This document shows positions 1 to 9,950 of a stretch of 64,000 nucleotides of DNA, one piece after another. Origin of the DNA: Amoebidium appalachense (Eukaryota > Ichthyosporea); contig CAVNZM010000019.1 of NCBI GenBank assembly GCA_963693365.1, positions 248,001-312,000 on the forward strand. The letters run 5' to 3'. Positions within the stretch are counted from its first letter, which is position 1. Each line of letters starts with the position of its first letter. The notes under the pieces were generated by a model that made no database searches, was not told the origin of the DNA, and was given only the letters and a program-made list of their open reading frames with translations. Made by a program: the position numbers and the translations under genes.

Positions 1-62
<62 letters not shown>
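1..62. repeat. (CA)n microsatellite at the left edge
   Basis: Pure CA dinucleotide array that runs off the left edge. It is followed by a variant of the junction block (GCGCTATTAT...) found beside other CA arrays here. Confidence 0.95.
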
Positions 63-63
<1 letters not shown>

Positions 64-465
64 ATCACATCTGATGCGCTATTATCGAATTGCACTTGAG
101 TTAGCAGGTAGTGGTTACAGACGGTGTGTGAGCACCGTAAAGCGGTGCTTCATTGGGTGTAGAAGGAATGCAGCATTCGATTGGAGAGGAGAATGGCATG
201 CAGCATATGTGTAAAAAGTGCACGTAGCGCCGAACAAGCCGAACAAATCGACCCAATCATCTGGGACCAGTATTCTCTTGCAATCCTCTCCAATCGAATG
301 CTGGATTCCATTCCTCTCCTCCTACAACCAATGAAGCGTACAACCAATGAAGCGCCGGACGCCTCCCTATATAAACACAGCAAGCGCTGGACAGCCAGCA
401 CCTTTACGGTACACACACAGCACTCAACCCCCAAACCCAAAGCCCCAACTCTTCCACCAGCGACC
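63..465 (+). promoter_or_regulatory. Promoter region of gene A, copy 1
   Basis: This stretch holds no convincing gene. It carries inverted and direct CCAAT boxes (CGATTGG near 178, ACCAATGAAG near 326 and 341) and a TATATAAA box at 368-375, about 90 bases upstream of the chosen ATG at 466. The same block precedes gene A in copies 2 and 3 (TATA at 17209-17216 and 38679-38686), which supports a real core promoter. Confidence 0.7.
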
Positions 466-2401
466 ATGGCTTCCACCTACGCCATCTACGAGCGCCTCAA
501 CATTGCCGGTGCCAAAGAGGCCGGCTTCCCTCCCATCTCTCCCGAGCTCGAGCGCCTGCTGGGCACCGTGGGCGACGACGTGGTGGTCAAGGTGCTGCGC
601 TTCCTCAACCCGTTCCTGCTGGACAGCGCCGAGACCATCTCCGGGCGTGCTGTGTTCCGCTTGCTGGGGTACCGGAGCTACAATGACTTCGTGAGGGTCA
701 TGTTCAAGGGGCAGAATGGTGTTCCTGCTGCGATGCCTGCCCACAAATACCGGGTGGTTGAGAAGGTGAGTGTGTTGAGGTATTCGTTGAGTTTTGCTAT
801 ATCGCATTCCCCGGGCTCTATGGAAACGGAGATTCCAAACCTCAGTAGACAGCCAACAACGTCTGCGTAATAGCTGGGTGGCGCCTCTCCAAAGAGATGG
901 ATTCTTCTTGTGTGCTTTGGAAATTCCAACTCAAACGTACACCATAATTTGTCCGAGTGCACCTTTCCAACCACGAACATGTTTCACTTCGATTACATCT
1001 TTTTATCGGTTAAGAGATCAATCTCCCCACGGGCTATTCGTTGCTTTTTCCCGCCCTCTCGTTGTTGCAGCTGCATGCGAACAATTTCTTCTGCTTGTTT
1101 GCCTGGTGGTCTGAAGCTTTTTACAATTGTTTCAAATGCTTGGCGTGTAAACTTGTAGGAAATTCTTGGCCGCCCCCCAGTTGATGGCATGGGTTTGCTT
1201 CGGTAATCCTTGTTGTTCTTCCATTTATTTCGGATGATTGCTCTTTTTATGGCTTCCTGCGCTCTTCCCCATGTAAGGTTTAGCTCGCTCATCAATCTTT
1301 CGCTGTTATAGGGGTAATCCATCGTTGTAGGGCTCCATATATGACCCAAAAAAAAAGACTCGCGGCTAACCTTCTTGTCCACAGAGCATCGGTGGTCGTA
1401 CTGAACAAGATCACCTTTTGAAACCAGAGGGGTTACGGATGGCCTCTATCATGGGCTCGGATGCGAACTCGGGCTGGCTGGCTCGCGATTTCCGTGGGCT
1501 GGCCCTTGACATCGAAAAGGGGTTTGCACGTCTCATGCACAACTTCAAGGCGACGGGAAGTACACGGCCTTCTTGGCAACTCTTGCCGCTGCAGAGGCGG
1601 AAGCTGTCGCTGCTGCCGCGAGGCTCGTGCGCTGCTCCCTTGAGGACCGGCGCCGAGCCAAGCAGGCAGCCGAGACCGCACTGGACGAGGCGCTCGCCCC
1701 CCTGGTCGCCGCCCTCGCACGCGTCAAGCTGGGGCCACTCATCGAGCCGCATGCCTCAACCGACGCCAAGTACATTGACAACACCGACTTCCGGCGCCTG
1801 GTTCGGGCATTCATCTCCATGTGTGGTGGGGACGTTGGAAGGCCACGAAGTGCGCTGTGCCGGCAAGTACACAAGTATGGTGATGGCCGTTACCGGTGTG
1901 TGCGTGCTGTTCCCGTCCAATGTGTTTTCCGGGTTGCGGCGGCAACCAACGGGCTGCAGCGCGCCATCAAGGAGCGCATCCGCCTGTGGACCGGACACGT
2001 GCTGACCTGCTGGATGGACATGACCACGCAGCAGCTCTACACGTTTATGAACAACTTTGTGGGCTGGTACGTCGGCTTCTGCAGGGGACAGCTGTTCCAG
2101 TCCACCCTTGACAAGGCGGACAAGGTGGTGGTTCCCACAGACATCGGGGTGCCAATTGAGATGGCCGTCTGGCTGGGCGCCATCCAGGACAAGTTCCCCA
2201 ACATCCGCCCCCTGGACCTCGGGCGCACTGTCAGCCTCGACACGCCCCCTGGCCGATCGCGGCGAGCAGATCAAGGGGCAGACACAGCTCGACGTGTATG
2301 TGCAGCGCGGGCGGCTGGGGCGTCGCCGCAAGGTCGCGCACCTGCAGAAGCCCAAGGGGCCCGTTGATGTTGTTGTGATTGCGGACAGTGATAGTGAGTG
2401 A
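466..2401 (+). pseudogene. MSV199-type DNA-binding protein A, copy 1, decayed
   Basis: Exon 1 (466-765, 100 codons) is open and ends at a donor, gagaag|gtgagt. An acceptor, cacag|AGC, lies at 1384/1385, giving a phase-0 intron at the same place as in copies 2 and 3. Exon 2 begins in frame but is diverged, and homology to the other copies then moves between reading frames near 1560, 1850, 1910 and 2250. The last segment ends in the conserved hydrophobic-acidic tail at 2401. The sequence is much further from copies 2 and 3 than they are from each other, so this is an older paralogue. Because of the frame changes I call it a pseudogene; sequencing errors could explain some but probably not all of them. 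Confidence 0.75.
678..1382 (-). pseudogene. Intron-nested antisense MSV199/PD-(D/E)XK nuclease, copy 1, broken
   Basis: A minus-strand coding remnant lies mainly inside the intron of gene A copy 1 and overlaps the end of exon 1. The N-terminal part (1382 down to about 993) resembles the DNA-binding half of the copy 2 homologue and ends in GEIDLLTDK. The nuclease core continues in another frame with DVIEVKHV and GQIMVY, that is D, ExK and QxxxY as in RecB-like nucleases. A further frame change precedes RRIHLFG. One shift is in an A-run near 992 and the second near 930. Catalytic residues are still readable, but the gene is interrupted twice. Confidence 0.65.
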
Positions 2402-3007
<606 letters not shown>

Positions 3008-3045
3008 CTTACCGATGATAGCGCTATTATAAATTAGAATTGAGT

Positions 3046-3873
3046 TGTGTGTGTGTGTGTGCTTGCTCGGAATTGTGTCAGGCTGTGCAGCGCTAGAGCG
3101 CAGCGCCAGCGCGCCTGCCGGCGGGTGTTCTTTGTTATCAGAGTAGATATGTCATCATATGCGTTGACGTCATTTTGACGTCATCCGCTTACTTAAATAG
3201 ACTTGGTTGGCGCTGGGGATGATGGGCCATCTGCATCATGTAGTTCTGCGCTGTACGTGGGAATAACCTGTGCAACATAAGCTCTCAATTGTAATTACAA
3301 TAAATGCAAAAAATCTTGAATTGTATTTTTCATGGTGGGTGCATAAGCGTGAGACTTTCCATCATGGGTTCATCAATATGCAAATTGTTCTCTTGGGGCT
3401 GAGACTTCATCCAATCGGTTTTCGGTAGAATTTGATTGGCCTAACCTGGATTTCCAAATGTTCTCTTGGAAGCCGTTATTTGGTGGGGGGATAGATGCGT
3501 AGATGCGTAAAACACGATTTAATTCAAGCAAAATCGCGAGAGAGAAAATGGATTGCTGCGCCAAAGAGTTCATGGTATATTTGTAAACATTTAGGCAGTC
3601 AAGGGCTCCGAAATGGCTTCAGTCCTTTTGCACTCACTCCCAATACTGAGATCACCAAAAAGCCAATCAAGCGTTACTGCCAATCGCGTGCACTCCAGGA
3701 ACAAATGCAGCATCCAATTGTATCACCGGTTGTTTCGATTGGTCATTCAATAACCAATAAAAAAACATGTTCTCAATTGGCTCACCAGGTGGCGCAGCCA
3801 GCTATTTAAGTCAACATCTCGTAGGCCTCTGCCATCATTCTACAACCACAGACACTCAGGTGACACATACAAA
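3046..3873 (+). promoter_or_regulatory. Paired CRE/TATA unit and promoter of gene B, copy 1
   Basis: No conserved reading frame. Two perfect TGACGTCA sites lie at 3165-3172 and 3176-3183, 11 bases apart centre to centre, followed by a TATA-like cttaaatag near 3192 and an AATAAA at 3299-3304, which could bound a short non-coding transcript. Further right, CCAAT boxes in both orientations (3665, 3714, 3736, 3755) and ctatttaag near 3803 precede the gene B ATG at 3874. Confidence 0.55.
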
Positions 3874-4662
3874 ATGTACATGTCACAGACACTGCACACC
3901 GCGATGGAAATCGGCGCTCCTGGCGCTGCGCCTGTCTCCCAGCCGGCCGTATTCAACACCTTCACGTTTCCACCCACCCCACAACCCGACCTGGACATCA
4001 TACAGAGTACCGACTTCATTCCGCTGACGTCCGACGATTTTGCTGCTTTTGACAACCAACTAGGTGACGGCTCCATGCTCCATGCGCCCACCCCGACGAC
4101 GGCTAAGAGCCACGGCCAGCACCACGTCTTCGACTTCGACATGGTCTGCGGCGAGACAATCCCCCCCTCTCCGGCGCGTCCTGTTCCCGCACGTCTGCAT
4201 CTGCAAGCGGTCTCCTCTCACGCCCCCACGCTGCCACCCACCACAACCACGCCAGCAACAACATGGTTTGGCCGGCTCAGGTCTGCCGAGAACCAGGATT
4301 CCGATACGAGACAATGGAAGCGCTCGCGCGCTAACATCTCAATGACCAAAAAGCCACCTGGTGAAATCAAAGCCCTCGCCACTGCTGGTGATTGGAGGCG
4401 CCATCTTGCACCCCTGCCTGTTTCACAGATGTTGGGCGAGGCGCTCGACAGACTTAGCCCGTTGTGCCTTGTACCGTTCATCAGCTGCACGCTCCCTTTT
4501 GCAGCTAGCAAAGAGCAGCTCTCCTACCTCGACGCTGGTAGCATCTGTGCGCTTCTCGGCTTCAGGGACATCGATGAGATACGCGACCGTCTCGATCAGG
4601 CCAAAATCGCAAACGCCCGTGATGTACCAGGCACAGAAGCGGTAGGAGGCCCCCCCCCCCCC

Positions 4663-4699
<37 letters not shown>

Positions 4700-4766
4700 G
4701 GCTTCCACACACACACACACACACACACACAAGGCTTCCACACACACACACACACACACAAGGCTT

Positions 4767-4840
<74 letters not shown>

Positions 4841-5805
4841 GGCTTCCACACACACACACACACACACACACACAATTTTTGAAGCTTCCACCGACACTTT
4901 ATCGACACCCCTACTAAATGGTGGATCCGGGCACCATAGTGGTCGTGGCTACGGTGGCGTTTTGCGTGGGCATGTTCTTTCTCAGTGTCCTTGACTATCT
5001 CTTCCCCGTGTTCTCGGAACCGATTAAGGGGGACCCACCCCCGCCATACTCAATCCATGCTGATACTTGGTGATTCCTACAGGGTTCCCCGCACTACTAC
5101 AAGGAGGGCAACTTCATGCTGGTCTCGCCCGCTGCGTTTCTTCACCTGACCACCCAGGTCTTGTACGAGTCCCCCCTGGCCCTCGATTTTCTGGGATGGT
5201 TTAACAGCGCCCGCAACAAGGAGCTGCACTTGCACGAAACCCGGCTCTATGAGAAGACCCGCGGCGCGCCCCCTTCCACCACCCCTCTGGATGCCACCCG
5301 CCACATTCGCGCTACCTTTGTCGGTTTCCTGGTGGCCACACTCAGCTCGACATCCGTGCTTGACGTCCACAGCCTGGTGACCATCCTTGAAAAGGTGGCC
5401 AATGTGCAAGTCACTTCACGCTTCAAGACCCGCAACATCTGCGCCCCGCACGCCGAGGCGCTGGTTTTCAAGGTGCTTGCCCAGCGCATCAATATAGACA
5501 CGGGCGTTTCGATAGCGTCTGCGCTCGACATCAACACGTTGCACCTCTACACGTTTCTCTCGCGCGCCCTTGAGGCTCTGGATGTTGACGTACCCCATCC
5601 ACACGGCGTCCCAGCCAGCAGCACCCACAAGGACCCCCAGCTGCGCGACCTGAGGAAGCTGGGTCGCTCCCTCGAGAAGGACTTTGCCGGCATACGCCAG
5701 TTGCCCCTGGAGCCCAAGTCCTTCTTCTATGCCATGCCGGAGCGCCAGGACACCCCGGCCGGACACGAAGTGTGCGCGTGCTTCAGGATGGATCGGAGTC
5801 TTTAG
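3874..5805 (+). CDS. MSV199-type DNA-binding protein B, copy 1 (two exons)
   Basis: Proposed exons are 3874-4641 (256 codons) and 5083-5805 (240 codons plus stop), joined in phase 0 at gaagcg|gtagga and cctacag|GGTTCC, giving 496 residues. The join places [20 protein letters not shown] next to [18 protein letters not shown], restoring the order of an MSV199/KilA-N-type DNA-binding domain at about residues 190-310. Gene A has its intron at the matching place. Residues 38-62 are acidic and hydrophobic (DDFAAFDNQ), like an activation domain, and a basic WKRSR stretch near 148 could be a nuclear signal. Without splicing, the frame would read a long His-Thr repeat, which supports the intron. A role as virus-type transcription regulator is inference. 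The 3' end overlaps the convergent small gene by 23 bases. Confidence 0.72.
4642..5082 (+). other. Gene B intron, copy 1, carrying a CA/AGGCTTCCA minisatellite
   Basis: The 441-base intron starts gtaggag and ends ttcctacag. It opens with a poly-C tract, then (CA)n broken four times by AAGGCTTCC (near 4699, 4732, 4761 and 4840). It then holds a 51-codon ORF before the acceptor. A branch-like ctgat lies about 22 bases before the acceptor. Number and spacing of AAGGCTTCC blocks differ in every copy. Confidence 0.65.
4918..5073 (+). CDS. 51-residue membrane protein with PPPY motif, copy 1
   Basis: A short ORF from ATG 4918 to TGA 5073 lies wholly inside the gene B intron on the same strand. After MVDPG it has one hydrophobic segment (about residues 6-32, [19 protein letters not shown]). 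A short tail follows with [14 protein letters not shown], containing a PPxY motif (residues 41-44) of the kind that binds WW domains of NEDD4-type ligases and acts as a late domain in some viral proteins. All four copies appear to code the same protein (22593, 42574, 61881). Small single-pass proteins are common in DNA viruses. Function is unknown, and chance conservation by recent duplication cannot be excluded. Confidence 0.5.
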   Translation: MVDPGTIVVVATVAFCVGMFFLSVLDYLFPVFSEPIKGDPPPPYSIHADTW

Positions 5806-6094
5806 GTTGGGCGGACATGTACGGATGGATGCGTCGCACGAGTCCTGTGCACACGGGGCAGCGCCGTGCAAGCTTGCACGATTTGGAGTTGTTAGGGCAC
5901 TTGTCCTGGGATACATACTTTTTTTTAGCTGGCTTGAGTGCGCTTGTACTGGTGGGTTTGGGCTTTGCTCCGTTTAGCTTCGGCATCGTAAGCGCAGCCG
6001 GTTTGGGCGCGCTTGTACTGGTGGGTTTGGGCTTTGCTCCGTTTAGCTTCGGCATAGTAAGCGCAGCCGGTTTGTGATTTTGTGTTTGCGCCAT
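5783..6094 (-). CDS. Small Lys/Pro-rich protein with Cys cluster, copy 1
   Basis: 103 residues from ATG 6094, which has a good context (gaggccATGGCG). A longer frame from 6130 needs a GTG start and would include the TATATAAAG box at about 6119-6127, so I reject it. Two tandem 22-residue repeats (KPAALTMPKLNGAKPKPTST type) are followed by a basic segment and DKCPNNSKSCKLARRCPVC, a possible zinc site (C-x6-C-x5-C-x2-C). Family unknown. It is convergent with gene B and overlaps its last 23 bases. Confidence 0.6.
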   Translation of the reverse strand: MAQTQNHKPAALTMPKLNGAKPKPTSTSAPKPAALTMPKLNGAKPKPTSTSALKPAKKKYVSQDKCPNNSKSCKLARRCPVCTGLVRRIHPYMSAQPKDSDPS

Positions 6095-6565
6095 GGCCTC
6101 TTCTGTTGGGATTTCAGTCTTTATATACACCTACATAATCATCAACAATAGCCGCTAAACATTGCGCGTTGTCTCGCGTGTGAGCTTTTGCAACCTTGTT
6201 TGTATATTGACAGGCCCAATGCCTGCTTATCAAATGTGTCATAATCTTATCATGTCACGTGATATAAAACTGACCAATCAGATCATTTGGCGTCTGATCA
6301 CCACCCTTTGATCGCTGTAGAGGAAGGGGGGTTTATCGATCTTGTCTGGATAAATCGCATTCCGCGGCGCGGATTGCCATGCAAATTGTGTTTCATTAAT
6401 AAACCCCACTGTTTTTGTCGCTTGCGGGAGATTTTCATGACGCGATGGCATTTTTAATTGAAGATTTGTGACAGGCAAACAGTGTCACATGGACATCAAC
6501 TCTCACCTTTTCGTTTTTTTCACCTTTCGCTCACAGCGATTTCTCTTCACCCACCCTTGCAAAAC
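6095..6565. promoter_or_regulatory. Bidirectional promoter, small basic gene / Cys-rich gene, copy 1
   Basis: The region lies between divergent genes. On the left, a TATATAAAG box at about 6119-6127 faces the minus-strand gene. In the middle, TCACGTGA at 6255-6262 abuts TATAAAA at 6263-6269, with a CCAAT box just after. This E-box, TATA and CCAAT cluster is preserved in copies 2, 3 and 4 (near 23935, 43916 and 60600). Confidence 0.6.
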
Positions 6566-7744
6566 ATGAACTCCCCACTCCCCCACCCACTCCCCCCTCC
6601 CCTCCCTTCACCCCCAAAGCCCGTTGAAGGGTGTGAATGCACTCGTTGCACAGACCTTCGCGTCTGTGACGGCTCCTCCGACGCGTGTGCCGTCTGCGGT
6701 TACCACAACACCCCACATCTCAAGACGAAGGCAAAACACTTCCCCGCCATCACCCATTTTGTTTGTGGCTGCGACCACTGCCTGACCCTTGCGGCAACAA
6801 GTGTTCCCCGTCTGTGTAGTTCGTGCTTCACCTCGCTGTCGACTCACTCTTCTCCCATGCCCGGCCTCCCCGGCTGCTGCGACACATGCCGTAGCGGCAC
6901 CCACTGTGCCTTCCGCATCGCCCGTCGCACCCACAACTATATCAACACACAGCGTCGGCGGGCTTGGAATGCCGTCTACTCCCTGCTGACCACCATACCC
7001 GTCCCATGCACGTGCATACCCGACATCCCAGACCCCCTCCCCACCGCCCACCGCATGGCCCCGCACAACCCTGCATGTGCCATGTGGCACGTTGGCTTCC
7101 CCGCTCCCGTGCCCGAATGTGCCTCCCCCGTCTGTGCATGCACACACTACCGCAATGCGGAGGCCTTTCTCGCTCACATGTGTGCGGGTCGCCTGCGCCA
7201 CCTTGTCACTGACATGTACACCCCCGCCCTCGAATACTGCCCCTTGTGCAGCTGCCGCCGCCGCCCAGCTTCGCCCGGCACACCCCAGGCCTACGTGGCC
7301 GCCGACCTCCCCCTCCGCTTCCATTCCTGTCCTTGTCCACACTGCGTGCACGTCTTTGCACGCCCTGCCACCGTGCTCGTGTGTGCCGACTGCCACACAC
7401 TCGTCCTGCAGCATCAGCATGGTGTGGACGGCTGCGCGAGGAGGCTTGTTGGCCGTAGACGACAGCTGCGACCGGGTTTGGCCCCCCGAAGACTTGTTCC
7501 TGCCCCACAAGCCCACACAAACACCCATTTCTCTCCCCAACCCCCACCATGCACATCTCTTCCACCAAGCCCATACCCATCCCCAAGCCCGCTCACACCG
7601 CCTGTTAAAGATACTGTATGCAAGAATTTAGAAGTTGAAGATCCCAACTCCCCCCAGGGTGAGTGGTTGTGGATGCTTTTCCCCTCTGGGTGGCAAAATG
7701 TGTGGGTGCCGGCCACCCCGGGCACCCCGCAAAAAAAAACGTGA
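6566..7744 (+). CDS. Cys-rich putative multi-zinc protein, copy 1
   Basis: 392 residues from ATG 6566, chosen over upstream in-frame codons because it follows a leader (ttgcaaaacATGAAC) shared by all copies. After a proline-rich N-terminus there are many Cys/His clusters: CECTRCTDLRVC, CAVCGYH, CGCDHC, CSSC, CCDTCRSGTHC, CACTH, CPLCSC, CPCPHC and CADCH. These suggest several zinc-binding modules over residues 25-300. A Pro/Ser-rich linker and a Trp-rich tail (GEWLWMLFPSGWQNVW) follow. I do not recognise the family. The last codons carry an A-run where copies 2, 3 and 4 have AATAAA overlapping the stop. The long antisense frame over this gene is a GC-rich shadow. Confidence 0.75.
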   Translation: MNSPLPHPLPPPLPSPPKPVEGCECTRCTDLRVCDGSSDACAVCGYHNTPHLKTKAKHFPAITHFVCGCDHCLTLAATSVPRLCSSCFTSLSTHSSPMPGLPGCCDTCRSGTHCAFRIARRTHNYINTQRRRAWNAVYSLLTTIPVPCTCIPDIPDPLPTAHRMAPHNPACAMWHVGFPAPVPECASPVCACTHYRNAEAFLAHMCAGRLRHLVTDMYTPALEYCPLCSCRRRPASPGTPQAYVAADLPLRFHSCPCPHCVHVFARPATVLVCADCHTLVLQHQHGVDGCARRLVGRRRQLRPGLAPRRLVPAPQAHTNTHFSPQPPPCTSLPPSPYPSPSPLTPPVKDTVCKNLEVEDPNSPQGEWLWMLFPSGWQNVWVPATPGTPQKKT

Positions 7745-7785
7745 AGACTTGGCATCTGTACATCTGTACACACACACACACCACA

Positions 7786-7816
<31 letters not shown>

Positions 7817-8194
7817 CACACCACACACATGCACACACACACACACACACACACCACACACGCATACGCACATGCATGTTTCAGATACGTCCAAGTGTGG
7901 TTATGTATTGACTTTTGTGTTTATTCACTCTTGCTGGCGTTAAGTCTCGCTTACATGTTAGGGTTCAGATACATAGATGATGTTTGCACCAAATCGTGCT
8001 TATGAGAAGACATCGTAAGAAACAAACGATGGGATATTTGCGCTGGTTTGCACATTTGCACATGTATGGGTTGGGGCATATCATAGCATATCACATTGTG
8101 GTACTTGTACACACTGCCCTGTCTATATTTGTCTATGGGTATAGCATTCCTCTCTCCCATACACACTCACCCACCCAGCAAACACCCCACACCA
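7745..8194. repeat. CA-rich spacer between convergent genes, copy 1
   Basis: Imperfect (CA)n with CCACAC interruptions at about 7769-7860, between the 3' ends of the Cys-rich gene and the 338-residue gene. No gene seen. The same site expands to about 715 bases in copy 2. Confidence 0.85.
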
Positions 8195-9211
8195 CTATCC
8201 TGGTCGAATGCACACCCACACCTCATTCACCGCAACGGTGTTTTCTCCATTGCCTCCTATGACTACACGCAAAGGTTTCTCGTTGTCCTTAAATTGCAGT
8301 TGCCACAGCTGCTTGGAGGTGGCCTCGTCGGATGCGATGTGTATTTTAGAACCCTTGTTTGTTACTTGCACTATGACATGCTTCACGTTGTAGTAGATGT
8401 ATGGGGGGTGCGGAGATCGATCGACAGACACCCAGATCTCGCACTGCTCTCCCGCTGTCTCCGACTGGGGGCTGCTTGTGGCTACCACCTGCTCCGTGAA
8501 CGCCACCTGGTCGTCGACGTCGACGGACCTGTGGTCCTCGGACACGAGCGGCTCGCGTGCTGCTTCGCACACCTGGCTGCTTGGGGGCGCTGCTGCTTCG
8601 CACACCTGGCTGCTTGGGGGCGCTGCTGCTTTCTCCTTATCCGCTGCCTCTGTGGTCTCTTCCGTGTCCAAATCCGGAAAATAGAGTGGTCGCCAGGGCG
8701 CATTGGGTTCGGGGTTGACTGCCACTGGTAGGCGCAGGGACGGGACTTTTTTGGAGGCCCCCATCTTGTTTTGGCGGAAGTGGCGCCCACATCTTTTTGG
8801 ATTCGCCCCTGCCTTCCAATAAAATGCATCCCGTTGCTTTTGTACCACGTCGCTGGCCGCGGCACCCGAAGTCTTGCACGGGAGAATCCTGCGTAGCGGA
8901 ATCTTGCCCGGTGGTGGTGGCCATGTTGTCTGCAACGGGTACACTCGCACGTCCTTGCTGCACAGGGGCGGTGCGTGCACAGCTGCAAAAGGGGGTTGGG
9001 AAGGCTGTGCATGCACGCAGTCGTCTTTGGGCGGTATTGCGCGTGCAGGTTTTGTGTTGGCGGGGAACGAGTGCATGTTGGCTGGGGGCGAGTGCATGTC
9101 GAATTCGCCGAAGACGGGAACGCCCATGAGCGCTGCCTCGCTGGCCGGTGTTGTCGCTTGGAAGAGCTTGTCGCGCAGGCGCCACAGGTTAACGTTTGGC
9201 TTGTGGTTCAT
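8195..9211 (-). CDS. 338-residue protein of unknown function, copy 1
   Basis: Starts MNHKPNVNLWRLRDKLF and has a long Pro/Ser/Ala-rich middle. An 11-residue direct repeat (AAAPPSSQVCE, twice) lies near residues 198-219, followed by an acidic segment. The C-terminal 90 residues are rich in beta-type sequence (YIYYNVKHVIVQVTNK, VVIGGNGENTVAVNEVWV). No known motif recognised. The ATG follows a TATA-like catataac on this strand and is kept in all four copies. It is divergent from the F-box gene. An antisense frame over the first half is also open, but this frame is longer and spans the whole unit. Confidence 0.65.
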   Translation of the reverse strand: MNHKPNVNLWRLRDKLFQATTPASEAALMGVPVFGEFDMHSPPANMHSFPANTKPARAIPPKDDCVHAQPSQPPFAAVHAPPLCSKDVRVYPLQTTWPPPPGKIPLRRILPCKTSGAAASDVVQKQRDAFYWKAGANPKRCGRHFRQNKMGASKKVPSLRLPVAVNPEPNAPWRPLYFPDLDTEETTEAADKEKAAAPPSSQVCEAAAPPSSQVCEAAREPLVSEDHRSVDVDDQVAFTEQVVATSSPQSETAGEQCEIWVSVDRSPHPPYIYYNVKHVIVQVTNKGSKIHIASDEATSKQLWQLQFKDNEKPLRVVIGGNGENTVAVNEVWVCIRPG

Positions 9212-9950
9212 AGCTGCAGGTTTGCAAGACTGGCAGCATCCGAAGCAGTGATGGTGTTATATGGGTCCTATAGCCAATTTGATTGGTCCAGTGGCTTTGC
9301 CAGGGTGCGAAAGAGTCCTTCGGCGCAATAAAATGCAACCGAAATGAAACGAAATGATTAAGCTAGAAGAAGTAAATTTTGAAAGCCACAAGAATGGGAG
9401 GAACTCCGTCATTGATTTAACGAAACAGACATCATATTGTATATAAACTGGGGTTTTTGTTTCAGGGATCCCAATTCGGTTATAACCCTGACCGCGAGTC
9501 GCTTTTCCGAACTCTGAGTAGAAACTAAAACAACAACCTGTTCAATAGGAAAACAATGGCAAAAATGTTCTTATAAATCGAGTTTAAATATTTCTGTTTT
9601 GTTTTCAAATTAATATTTCGGTTTTGTTTTCAAATTGGCGTTCACATCACATCAATACTGTATCATAACCAGTCAATTTTAAAATAACACAATTGCTGTA
9701 TCTGAGCCAATCAGACGCTGCATGCCTTGGCTACAGATCCTTCGGTCATCTTCCACAGGAATACAAGACCCTCTATCCGATTGGACATCACGCTGATTGG
9801 TCGGCAACTCCAAACGTCTGATTGGTCAACGCGTCTGATTGGTCAACGCGTCTGATTGGTCGGCGCGCTATTGGTGGGGTGGCTCTCAGGGAGGGGTATA
9901 CCACAGCACAGCTTTCAAACTTCACTCTCCATACGAGCGCGTTCATCACA
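9212..9950. promoter_or_regulatory. Bidirectional promoter with CCAAT array, 338-residue gene / F-box gene, copy 1
   Basis: Non-coding region of 739 bases. From about 9780 to 9880 there are repeated ATTGG boxes, including a 17-base tandem unit (cgtctgattggtcaacg), ending near ggtatacc about 55 bases before the F-box ATG. Repeat number differs between copies. Such arrays fit NF-Y-type CCAAT control. Confidence 0.65.

Noticed and set aside
3495-3809. 104-codon frame upstream of gene B
   Set aside because: Lies over CCAAT and TATA elements, absent from copy 2 and shortened in copy 3; it is promoter sequence.
4897-4946. Acceptor at ccatag (4946/4947), after the ctactaaa branch-like site
   Set aside because: Using it would not keep the gene B frame, while the cctacag acceptor at 5082 restores the DNA-binding domain.
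6094-6130. Longer N-terminus for the small Lys/Pro-rich protein
   Set aside because: Needs a GTG start and would translate the TATA box itself.
6608-7540. 310-codon minus-strand frame over the Cys-rich gene (also in copies 2, 3 and 4)
   Set aside because: It is antisense to a Cys-clustered gene, has low-complexity Gly/Val/Ala composition and no promoter of its own; it follows from GC-rich codon use.
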